Source: Bacteroidia bacterium (GTDB lineage: Bacteria > Bacteroidota > Bacteroidia > Flavobacteriales > Flavobacteriaceae). Taken from it: a DNA stretch of 32,863 bases. A model generated the notes under the pieces. The model was given only the letters and a program-made list of their open reading frames with translations. It made no database searches and had not been told where the DNA came from. The stretch spans positions 1 through 32,863 of the forward strand of contig JAUIFC010000026.1 in the NCBI GenBank assembly GCA_030429455.1, in the 5' to 3' direction. Of this stretch, positions 1 through 8,460 are shown piece after piece; position 1 is the first letter of the stretch, and each line of letters starts with the position of its first letter. The position numbers were made by a program, and so were the translations under genes.

Positions 1-3000
1 TTGCCATTCGACTTTTGTTTTTTTGGCAATGTTGAAACCAGTATACGAGTTGGAAGTAATGGTGTAATTAGCTTTCAAAATCCTTCTGGTTTTAATAACT
101 GGACCTTAACAGGTTCAAATCCAATTCCAGATAATATAGGAGCAATGCAAGATGCAAACATTATGGTTAATCATGATATTGATCCGAGTGTATTATCTTC
201 CAATCCCGAAATTGCTTGGGAAATTATAGGTCAGGCACCATGTAGAACTTTTGTTGTTAGTTTTTCATCTGTTGCCTTTTTTAGCTGTAACACTCAGAAT
301 TCAACATTTCAAATGGTTCTTTATGAAACGACCAATGCCATTGAAATTTATGTTGAAAATAAACCTAACAACTGTTCATGGAATAATGATTTAGCAGTCA
401 TTGGCATCCAAAATAATGCGGCATCAGTCGGTTTTGCACCGCCAGGAAGAAATTTAAGTTCTTGGTCCGCAAATCAGGAAGCATGGCGATTTACGCCAAA
501 CGGCACGCCAAATGTTTCGTTCTCATGGTTCGACCCAAGTGGGAATTTTATTTCCAGTACGCCTACGATTACGGTTCCTGTAAATGGAGATGAAACATAT
601 TCAGTTGAAGCCGTTTATTCAAACTGTAATGGTGATCAAGTTGTCGTTCAAGATGATGCTATTATTGACGTAAATCCAGCATTTGATTTGGATTTGACTG
701 CCACAGCAGATGCCATTTGCGAAGGACAAACCACAACAATTGATGCCAATGTTACAATTTCGCCTGATGCTAATTTTACTGATAGCGATTTAATCTATAA
801 TTGGTTTTTAGATGGTAATCCTCTGAGTGACACTACTTCATCTATTACTACGGGTACACCAGGAACATACTCCGTGGAAGTTATTGGTGGTCCATGTACC
901 AAAACGTTATTTTTTGTTTGCGAATCTATCGATACACCAGAAATCACGGTTCCGCCTATTAGTTTATCTCAATGCGGTGATTTTAGTCGAGCTCAAACTT
1001 TTGATTTAACAATTTATGATGGAATAGCCCTAGGTGTTACACCAACTGATGCCATTATAACATATCACACGCTTGAAACTGATGCCTTTAATGGTATTAA
1101 CTCCATTACAGATCCTGCAAACTATTTGCCATCTAACATTTCAGAATCGATTTGGATAAGAGCAGAAAGTACTGAAAGTGATGGATGCTGGGACGTTATA
1201 AGCTTCGACATCACTATTAATGATGTTGAAATTTTTGTGCCAGATGATATTACTACCTGTGAACCAACAGGTAATACAGGTGTTTCAACTTTTGACCTTA
1301 CTTTACAAAATGCAACTGTTTTTGGTGCTAATCAAGACTCTACAACGCATAGTTTAAGCTATCATATTGACCCTGTAGAAGCCGATCAAGGAACTAATCC
1401 AATTGCCACACCAAATGCATACAATAACACATCTAATCCGCAAACAATTTATGCTAGGGTACAAAACAATAATGATCCTGACAATTGTTATGAAGTAACC
1501 AGTTTTGTAATTAGCATCACGGAAGAACCTGTCATTATACAAACACCAACTTTAGCCCAATGTGGAGACTTTTCATTGACGCAGTCTTTCGACTTAACGC
1601 TTAACGATGCAGTTGCTTTTGGAATTCTTAATGCTACAGAGGTAAGTTTAACCTATTTTAATTCTCAAACCGATGCGGACACACCTATAAATAATATAAT
1701 TGATCCAACTAACTATACGCCTTCATCGGACTCAGAAGTCATTTGGGTTAGAGCTGAAAACATTAACGATTCTGAATGCTACACCTTAGCAAGTTTCACT
1801 ATTCAATTGAATGATGTCGAAGCCATCCAACCCGGTAATTTATCGGTCTGTACACAAACGGGGAATACAGGGCAAAGCTTGTTTGATTTAACGGTTCAAG
1901 ATGTCATTATATTTGGACCAAACCAAGATGCTTCCACACACACGCTTACCTATCACAATTCTGATGTCGATGCTGGTAATGATGCCAACGCCATTGCAGA
2001 CCCTGCCAATTACACCAGTCTTAACGCTAACGACCTGATTTGGGTACGAGTAGAAAATAATAACGACCCCACATGTTTTGCCATTACAAGTTTTAGCTTA
2101 ATTGTCGTCGAACAACCAGAAGTAACCGTATTACCATTAAATTTATCCCAATGTGGTGATTTTAGTGGAACAGAAACTTTTGATTTGACTGTAAACGATG
2201 CTGTTGTCATGGGCGTGCCTGATGTTGCTGGAACTGTAATCAGTTACCACACCTCGCCTACAGATGCCGACTTAAACAGCAATGCCATCGCAGACCCTGC
2301 CAATTATCTGCCAAGCATGAATCCCGAGCCGATTTATATTCGTTTGGAAAATGCTAACGACAGCTCTTGCTTTGTGACCACCTCCTTTGAAGTTCAAGTT
2401 TTTAATTCTGAAGCCAATACACCTAACGATATTACAGTTTGTGCACAAACAGGCAATACGGGACAAACTATATTCGATTTAACCGTACAAAACGGATTTG
2501 TATTTGGAACGAACCAAAATGACACCACGCATACCCTCACCTATCACACCTCTGATGTTGATGCTATTGCAGATGCCAACGCCATTGCCAATCCTTCGAA
2601 CTATCTAGGCACTTCTGGCCCAATTTGGGTGCGTGTTGAAAACAATGATGACCCTTCTTGCTTTGCCATCACTACCTTCGATTTAATTATTGTGGAACAA
2701 CCTGAGGCTGTTGTTCCTGCTGTTAACTTATCCCAATGTGGAGACTTTACAGGCACACAACCCTTCGATATTACAACCAATAACATAACCTCTCTTGGTG
2801 TTCCAGATGCTGCTGGAACCAACATTAGTTACCATGTTTTACCTTCGGATGCCGCAGGAAACGTAAACGCGATTGCTAATCCAACGGCCTATTTGCCTAC
2901 GGCTAATCCTGAACCAATTTACATCCGTTTGGAAAATGCCTCAGACCCATCTTGTTTTATTCTCGAAAGTTTTACGGTAGGCAGTTTTGATGTCGAAGCG

Positions 3001-6000
3001 ATTCAGCCGCCAAACTTAGAAAGCTGTGATGATGGCAGTGGAAGTGGCACAGCAGCATTTAACTTGACCAGTATTGCCAACGATGCGTTCGGTCCTAACC
3101 AAACGATTACAACACATACTTTAACGTATCATGAAAGTATTGGCGATGCAAATGCTGGCATCAATTCGATTGCAAATCCGTCGGCGTACACAAATGCTTT
3201 CAGTCCCCAAACCATCTGGATCCGTATTGAGAATCAATTAAATCCGTTGTGTTTTGCGGTAACGAGTTTTCAGATTGAAGTTTCCAATTCCGACCCTATC
3301 AACTTAAACATCGATCCACTTGTGGCTTGCGATGATGATAATGACGGCTTTTTCAACCTGTTTGATTTAACCTCTGTCGATGCCATCATCAGCCTTGGCA
3401 ATCCCTCTATTGTGCTGTCGTACCACCTGACTTTGGCCGATGCAGAAAACAATGTTGGTGCTTTGGCTTCGCCGTATGCCAATGTGGTGGAAGACCAACA
3501 AGAAGTTTTCTTTAGAGCAGTGGACATCACTAACGGTTGTGAGCAGTTTGGCAGTTTCCTTATTCAGGTGGTGCCGAGCCCGTTACTAACACCTATCGAA
3601 GAACCACTTGTCGCTTGTGACGACGATTTTGATGGCATTCTCGTGTTTGATTTAACTCAAATCGAAGCCACCGCCCTTGGCAGTTTAGACCCTACAGATT
3701 TGAGCATCACTTATCATTTATCCCTCGCTGGAGCGCAAAACGATACCGATGTGGTGCCAATTCCAACGGCATTTACCAACACCACTACTCCACAAAGTAT
3801 TTGGATCAAAGTGGTTGATACCAACTCGGCTAACTTGTGTTTTGACATCGAAGAATTCCAGATCATTGTAGAAAGTTTGCCATCTATTGTCAATCCTGAA
3901 CCGCTTGCTGTGTGTGACGATGAAGAAAGTGGCGATTTAAGTGATGAAATTTCAACCTTTGATTTAAATGATAAAATCGATGAAATCACTCAAGGCGATA
4001 ACGAACTCGAGGTCTTATTTTTTGAAACTGAAACAGATTTAGCCAACAACAACCCTATCAACCCAATAGACAGTTATGTAAACACGTCGAATCCACAAAC
4101 TCTTGAAGTTTTGGTGACCGATAGCGAAAATGGCTGTAGCATCCGTACCACGCTTAGCCTTGTGGTCGATCCTGTACCAAGCATGGCGCCAGTACTGGAT
4201 CCGATAGAAATCTGTGACCCAGATAACGATGGCTTTGCAGAATTCGATCTAGATGCTCTTGTGATCGATATCCTAAACAATGAGCCAGAAGTGAGCATTA
4301 GCTTTCACCTTACTGAAGCAGATGCAGAACTTGGCGTTAATCCTATAGACACTTCTGTCCCTTTTGGTACCACCAACAACGATACTCAAACCATTTATGT
4401 GCGTGCTACCAATACAGGGCCTAATGGCGATGATGGCACAGGCTGTTACGATACCAGAGCCTTAGACCTAATTGTTGTGCCTAGTCCAGAGATTGCAAAT
4501 CTGTTAGACCTTTCCATCTGTGATGACGAGTCAGCCAATGGCTTTGCCAGTTTCGACTTAACGGTAAATGATGCTGAAGCCTTTGGCAATCAAGACCCAA
4601 CGGATTTGGTCATCACTTATCACGAAACACAACTGGATGCCGAGCAAGGCACTGATCCGATTGCTGTACCGACCAACTATACCAACATCACTAATCCACA
4701 GATTATTTATGTGCGAATTTTCAATACGCTTACCGAATGTATAGACGTGTTTGACAGCATTGACGATCCTAACAATACTTTTAGCCTAACGGTAGAAATT
4801 CTTCCTGAACTGTTTACGCCTTCGATTCTTGAAGTGTGTGACGACGATTACAACCAGTCGCCGTTCCCTCAAGCCGCGTTTGACCTGACGGTAAAAGAAA
4901 CTGAAATTGTAGGACAACCTGTCGTGCCTTCAAACTTTAGCTTTAGCTATTTTGAAAGTCAAACCGATTTAGACAACGACAATCCTATTGCAGACCCCAC
5001 AAATTTTGTCAACACCGCTCAACCACAAACCATTTTTATCAAAGTGGAAGACACGGATACCGAAAATGGATGTTTCAGCACCACACAATTAACGATAAAT
5101 GTGTTGCCACTACCAAGTCCAAGTACTACAGATCAGGATGTACTCCGACTTATTGGCTGCGATGATGATAATGATGGTGTGGCTGTATTGCCGTTTGACT
5201 TGAGCTTTAGTGGAAACTTTATTGAAGGTTCCGAAAATGTAACCATCAGTTATTACCTGAACGAAAGTGGAGCTATAAACCAAGATCCTACAGATCTGAT
5301 TGCTGACCCAACGGCTTACATCAACGATCCTGCTTTAAACGAAATTGATGATAATGGCCTGCCCACCAATGTACAAATCATCTATGCGCGGGTCGACAAT
5401 GCCGTGGCAGGTAACTTCTGCTTTGTCGTTGTACCTTTTGAACTGGTCGTTTTATCTAATCCTGAACTGAATCCTGAAGGCGATCCATTTGCTTACACTT
5501 TGTGTGCAGACGACGAGACGGATCCTAATGTGGCAACGATTTTCTCTATAGAAGATATGACCAATAACCTTTGGGATCTTACTGATGGTTCTAGTGATGT
5601 GACTATTCCTCTGCTAGATCCTAACAGCACTCCAGCGCAGAGCATTGATGATTTTCAAATCTCTTACCATACCACAGAGCAAGATGCTGAAAATGGTGTA
5701 AATGGCATTTCTCCGGGGTATTTGGCCAGTAACGGCGAAATTTTATTTATCCGTGTGACCAATATCGACTCCGATTGTTTTAATACCAATGCTATTGGTC
5801 AAGTGCAAATCGTTTTACAACCTAGACCGGCTATTGCAGAGGACAATCCTGAAGCGCTTGTGGTCTGTGCAGACGATTTTGCTACGGGCATTGCAACAGT
5901 GGACCTCACTCTATACGATGCCTTGATTAATCCTGGTTTGCCAGCGGATACGCAAGTGATTTATTACGAAGGACAAACGAATTTCGACAACGGCATTGCT

Positions 6001-6885
6001 ATCGCAGATCCTGTAAACTACATCACGATACAAACCCCACAGGTCATCATCGCCGAAGTGGTGAATACGTTGACAGGTTGTGAGTCCAGCAGAACGTTGA
6101 GCTTTGACATTATTGTCAATCCACTTGTTGGAGACATCAGCAGTTTTGATGGTCTGGCTATTTGTATAGATGGTTCTGGAAATGCTACCGATACTATCGT
6201 TATCGATACATTCCTCTCTGATGAAAACTACAGCTTTAGCTGGTTCTTGGATGGTGTACAACTGCCAGATAGCTCATCAAGCATCGTCGCAGATGCTGCT
6301 GGATTGTACAGCGTTACAGTTACCAATCTGTTGACAGGTTGTGAGTCGCCAGAAACGTTTGCAGAAATTGTACCTAACATCGCGCCTAGCTTTACAGCAA
6401 CAGTCTCTACGCCTGCCTTTAGCGTTACAAATGTTATTCTTGTGGATAATATTCAGGGCATTGGTACGGTAGAAATCCGATTGGACAATCAAGCATGGAT
6501 AAACGTGACGGGATTGACCAACTACAGCTTTACAAATGTGACTCCGGGGATGCATACCGTATTTATAAGAGATAGCAGTTTGTGCCAAGGTATTCCTCAA
6601 ACCTTGATGGTCATTGATTATCCGCCGTTCTTTACACCAAATGGGGATGGTTTTAACGATACGTGGAACATCGATGCTTTAGCCAATGATATAGAGGCGA
6701 CCATTTTTATCTTCGATCGCTATGGAAAACTGCTTAAACAACTCGATCCAGGTACTTCCGGATGGGATGGTACATTTAATGGAAAACCTATGCCAAGCCA
6801 AGATTACTGGTTTAGAGTCGACTTTATCGAACCTCTAACTCAACTTAAAAGAGAGTTTAAAGAGCATTTTACGTTGAAGAGGTAG
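1..6885 (+). CDS. Giant repeat adhesin with T9SS type B C-terminal domain (5'-truncated by the window)
   Basis: The frame is open from the first base; the TTG there is mid-domain (reads LPFDFCFFGN), so the true start lies outside the window. 2294 residues are visible. Residues 1-165 resemble the N-terminal domain common in large flavobacterial surface proteins, followed by Ig-like segments to about 320. From residue 322 to about 2045 I count 17 related modules of roughly 95-120 residues, each with one Cys near the start, a FDLT core, a YHxxxxDA segment, IWVRxEN and a second Cys (for example SCF). Then come an Ig-like segment and a gliding-motility type C-terminus: FFTPNGDGFNDTW, IFIFDRYGKLL, GWDGTFNGKPMP, DYWF, final FTLKR. 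By family knowledge this is a T9SS type B cargo, exported to the cell surface for adhesion or gliding. No SprF/PorP-like partner lies downstream. The ligand is unknown. Confidence 0.9.
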   Translation: MPFDFCFFGNVETSIRVGSNGVISFQNPSGFNNWTLTGSNPIPDNIGAMQDANIMVNHDIDPSVLSSNPEIAWEIIGQAPCRTFVVSFSSVAFFSCNTQNSTFQMVLYETTNAIEIYVENKPNNCSWNNDLAVIGIQNNAASVGFAPPGRNLSSWSANQEAWRFTPNGTPNVSFSWFDPSGNFISSTPTITVPVNGDETYSVEAVYSNCNGDQVVVQDDAIIDVNPAFDLDLTATADAICEGQTTTIDANVTISPDANFTDSDLIYNWFLDGNPLSDTTSSITTGTPGTYSVEVIGGPCTKTLFFVCESIDTPEITVPPISLSQCGDFSRAQTFDLTIYDGIALGVTPTDAIITYHTLETDAFNGINSITDPANYLPSNISESIWIRAESTESDGCWDVISFDITINDVEIFVPDDITTCEPTGNTGVSTFDLTLQNATVFGANQDSTTHSLSYHIDPVEADQGTNPIATPNAYNNTSNPQTIYARVQNNNDPDNCYEVTSFVISITEEPVIIQTPTLAQCGDFSLTQSFDLTLNDAVAFGILNATEVSLTYFNSQTDADTPINNIIDPTNYTPSSDSEVIWVRAENINDSECYTLASFTIQLNDVEAIQPGNLSVCTQTGNTGQSLFDLTVQDVIIFGPNQDASTHTLTYHNSDVDAGNDANAIADPANYTSLNANDLIWVRVENNNDPTCFAITSFSLIVVEQPEVTVLPLNLSQCGDFSGTETFDLTVNDAVVMGVPDVAGTVISYHTSPTDADLNSNAIADPANYLPSMNPEPIYIRLENANDSSCFVTTSFEVQVFNSEANTPNDITVCAQTGNTGQTIFDLTVQNGFVFGTNQNDTTHTLTYHTSDVDAIADANAIANPSNYLGTSGPIWVRVENNDDPSCFAITTFDLIIVEQPEAVVPAVNLSQCGDFTGTQPFDITTNNITSLGVPDAAGTNISYHVLPSDAAGNVNAIANPTAYLPTANPEPIYIRLENASDPSCFILESFTVGSFDVEAIQPPNLESCDDGSGSGTAAFNLTSIANDAFGPNQTITTHTLTYHESIGDANAGINSIANPSAYTNAFSPQTIWIRIENQLNPLCFAVTSFQIEVSNSDPINLNIDPLVACDDDNDGFFNLFDLTSVDAIISLGNPSIVLSYHLTLADAENNVGALASPYANVVEDQQEVFFRAVDITNGCEQFGSFLIQVVPSPLLTPIEEPLVACDDDFDGILVFDLTQIEATALGSLDPTDLSITYHLSLAGAQNDTDVVPIPTAFTNTTTPQSIWIKVVDTNSANLCFDIEEFQIIVESLPSIVNPEPLAVCDDEESGDLSDEISTFDLNDKIDEITQGDNELEVLFFETETDLANNNPINPIDSYVNTSNPQTLEVLVTDSENGCSIRTTLSLVVDPVPSMAPVLDPIEICDPDNDGFAEFDLDALVIDILNNEPEVSISFHLTEADAELGVNPIDTSVPFGTTNNDTQTIYVRATNTGPNGDDGTGCYDTRALDLIVVPSPEIANLLDLSICDDESANGFASFDLTVNDAEAFGNQDPTDLVITYHETQLDAEQGTDPIAVPTNYTNITNPQIIYVRIFNTLTECIDVFDSIDDPNNTFSLTVEILPELFTPSILEVCDDDYNQSPFPQAAFDLTVKETEIVGQPVVPSNFSFSYFESQTDLDNDNPIADPTNFVNTAQPQTIFIKVEDTDTENGCFSTTQLTINVLPLPSPSTTDQDVLRLIGCDDDNDGVAVLPFDLSFSGNFIEGSENVTISYYLNESGAINQDPTDLIADPTAYINDPALNEIDDNGLPTNVQIIYARVDNAVAGNFCFVVVPFELVVLSNPELNPEGDPFAYTLCADDETDPNVATIFSIEDMTNNLWDLTDGSSDVTIPLLDPNSTPAQSIDDFQISYHTTEQDAENGVNGISPGYLASNGEILFIRVTNIDSDCFNTNAIGQVQIVLQPRPAIAEDNPEALVVCADDFATGIATVDLTLYDALINPGLPADTQVIYYEGQTNFDNGIAIADPVNYITIQTPQVIIAEVVNTLTGCESSRTLSFDIIVNPLVGDISSFDGLAICIDGSGNATDTIVIDTFLSDENYSFSWFLDGVQLPDSSSSIVADAAGLYSVTVTNLLTGCESPETFAEIVPNIAPSFTATVSTPAFSVTNVILVDNIQGIGTVEIRLDNQAWINVTGLTNYSFTNVTPGMHTVFIRDSSLCQGIPQTLMVIDYPPFFTPNGDGFNDTWNIDALANDIEATIFIFDRYGKLLKQLDPGTSGWDGTFNGKPMPSQDYWFRVDFIEPLTQLKREFKEHFTLKR

Positions 6886-6897
6886 AAAGTGAATTTA

Positions 6898-6935
6898 GAG
6901 GTTATGAGGTTATGGGTTATGGGTTATGGGGTTAT
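6898..6935. repeat. Short tandem repeat, 5 units of G(A/G)GGTTAT / GGGTTAT
   Basis: Five tandem units follow one another just after the adhesin stop codon: two GAGGTTAT, two GGGTTAT and one GGGGTTAT. The units alternate between 7 and 8 bases, as expected from replication slippage. No function is evident; it lies in the 171-base gap between the adhesin gene and bshA. Confidence 0.85.
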
Positions 6936-6972
6936 AGCATTGAGTTTAATGGAATGTAGCTGAATTAGATTT

Positions 6973-7001
6973 TGTAAAATACATAAAATTGACATTTTAC
7001 A
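6973..7001. repeat. Inverted repeat upstream of bshA
   Basis: TGTAAAAT (6973-6980) and ATTTTACA (6994-7001) are exact reverse complements separated by 13 bases, about 55 bases before the bshA start. It could be a protein-binding site for bshA or a weak AT-only hairpin ending the adhesin transcript. No T-tract follows it, so a terminator role is not favoured. Confidence 0.45.
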
Positions 7002-7056
7002 CTCTGTTAAGAACAATTCCATTAAATAAAACCTATTTTTAGACCAAACTTTATTA

Positions 7057-8190
7057 ATGAAGATTGCAATTGTATGTTATCCCACTTTTGGAGGAAGTGG
7101 AGTAGTAGCGACGGAGTTAGGAATGGGATTATCTCAATTAGGACACGAAGTTCATTTTATAACTTATAAACAACCCGTTAGACTTCAATATTTATCCTCA
7201 AATATTAAATATCATGAGGTGTCTGTACCAGAATATCCATTATTTCATTATCAACCTTATGAACTTGCCTTGTCCACAAAATTGGTCAATACCATCAAAA
7301 AATATGACATAGATTTGCTTCATGTACATTATGCAATACCACATGCTTATGCAGGTTACATGGCCAAACAGATGTTGAAAGAAAGTGGTTATGATATTCC
7401 AATGATGACCACGCTTCATGGCACAGACATAACACTTGTAGGAAACCACAGTTTCTATAAAGTAGCGGTAAATTTTAGCATAAACAAAAGTGATATTGTT
7501 ACATCTGTATCTCAAAGTTTAAAAGATGATACATTAAAGTATTTTGACATTAAAAGAGATATTAAAGTTGTTCCCAATTTCATCAACTTTGAAATGTTGA
7601 ATTTTTATAAAGACGATTGTAGAAGGTACATGATGGCCGATGATGATGAGTTTATTATTACGCATGTGAGTAATTTAAGACCGGTAAAAAGAGTAAATGA
7701 TGTTGTCGAAGTTTTTGCAAAAATTTTGAAGCATAAAAAAGCAAAATTAATAATCATTGGTGATGGACCTGAAAGAGATAATGCCGTAAACCAAGCTATC
7801 AAACTTGGAGTAAGAGAAAAAGTGATATTTATGGGGCAAAGTAATGATATAGAAAGAATTTTATGTTTTTCGGATATATTTTTACTTCCGTCGGAAAATG
7901 AAAGTTTTGGGTTGGCTGCGTTAGAAGCTATGGCACATGGTGTACCCGTTATATCTACAAATACTGGTGGTTTGCCAGAAGTAAATATTCATGGAAAATC
8001 GGGATATACAAGCAATGTTGGAGATACCGATGACATGGCTAAAAATGTATTGGCAATAATTGAAAATCCTGAAACCCATGAGTCCTTCAGAAAAAATGCA
8101 AGAAATATTTCAGAAAAGTTTGATATTAAATACATTATTAAACTTTATGAAGATTTATATGAAAGCATGCTTATAAATTCTAAAATTTAA
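7057..8190 (+). CDS. bshA: N-acetyl-alpha-D-glucosaminyl L-malate synthase BshA
   Basis: A GT4-family glycosyltransferase of 377 residues, the usual BshA length. It transfers GlcNAc from UDP-GlcNAc to L-malate, the first step of bacillithiol synthesis in the cytoplasm. The N-terminus, CYPTFGGSGVVATELG then HEVHFITYKQPVRL, matches the BshA signature closely (the Bacillus enzyme has CYPSVGGSG...ATELG). HVHYAIPHAYAGYMA and TTLHGTDITLVG belong to the malate/sugar-binding N-lobe. The C-lobe has HVSNLRPVKR, IIGDGPERD and the nucleotide-sugar motif PSENESFGLAALEAMA followed by GVPVISTNTGGLPE. The ATG at 7057 gives the conserved start. Genes bshB and bshC are not in the window. The small membrane gene downstream begins 11 bases after the stop and is probably cotranscribed. 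Confidence 0.95.
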   Translation: MKIAIVCYPTFGGSGVVATELGMGLSQLGHEVHFITYKQPVRLQYLSSNIKYHEVSVPEYPLFHYQPYELALSTKLVNTIKKYDIDLLHVHYAIPHAYAGYMAKQMLKESGYDIPMMTTLHGTDITLVGNHSFYKVAVNFSINKSDIVTSVSQSLKDDTLKYFDIKRDIKVVPNFINFEMLNFYKDDCRRYMMADDDEFIITHVSNLRPVKRVNDVVEVFAKILKHKKAKLIIIGDGPERDNAVNQAIKLGVREKVIFMGQSNDIERILCFSDIFLLPSENESFGLAALEAMAHGVPVISTNTGGLPEVNIHGKSGYTSNVGDTDDMAKNVLAIIENPETHESFRKNARNISEKFDIKYIIKLYEDLYESMLINSKI

Positions 8191-8201
8191 AAATAATTAA
8201 T

Positions 8202-8411
8202 TTGGCAAATATTGAGTTTTCCTGGATAACATTTATATGGCAGATGTTTATTCTTTTAAGTATAGGCCTTTGGATTTATACGTTAAAACACATTAGAAGG
8301 CATGATTTTAAAAACAATAAAAAAATGATTTGGATTTTGATTGTTATCTTTTTGCCCACCATTGGAGCACTGATATATTTCACTTTTGGTAAAAAACAAA
8401 TAATTGAGTAA
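8202..8411 (+). CDS. Small PLDc_N-type membrane protein
   Basis: A 69-residue protein with two predicted membrane helices (about residues 8-27 and 43-62) and a basic loop between them (KHIRRHDFKNNKK). The second helix WILIVIFLPTIGALIYFTFG matches the phospholipase D N-terminal-type (PLDc_N) pattern, W-x-hydrophobic-PxxGaliYxxxg. Stand-alone members are common in Bacteroidota and have no assigned role. The start is TTG at 8202; an ATG at 8240 would remove most of helix 1, so TTG is preferred although no clear ribosome site is visible. It follows bshA by 11 bases. Confidence 0.7.
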   Translation: MANIEFSWITFIWQMFILLSIGLWIYTLKHIRRHDFKNNKKMIWILIVIFLPTIGALIYFTFGKKQIIE

Positions 8412-8460
8412 AATTTATATTCTTCTCAAAAATCTTTTATTACTTATAATTCATTACAAC

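Noticed and set aside
1-3. TTG at base 1 as the true start of the adhesin
   Set aside because: The sequence begins in the middle of a conserved domain and lacks any signal peptide, which a T9SS cargo must have; the gene continues upstream of the window.
964-6130. Regularly spaced direct repeats resembling a CRISPR or satellite array
   Set aside because: They lie within one open frame, have a period near 290-590 bases and encode related protein modules; they are coding domain repeats.
1354-6600. Minus-strand open frames inside the adhesin gene
   Set aside because: They mirror the repeated modules on the other strand, have low-complexity translations and no family motifs or promoters; shadows of the real gene.
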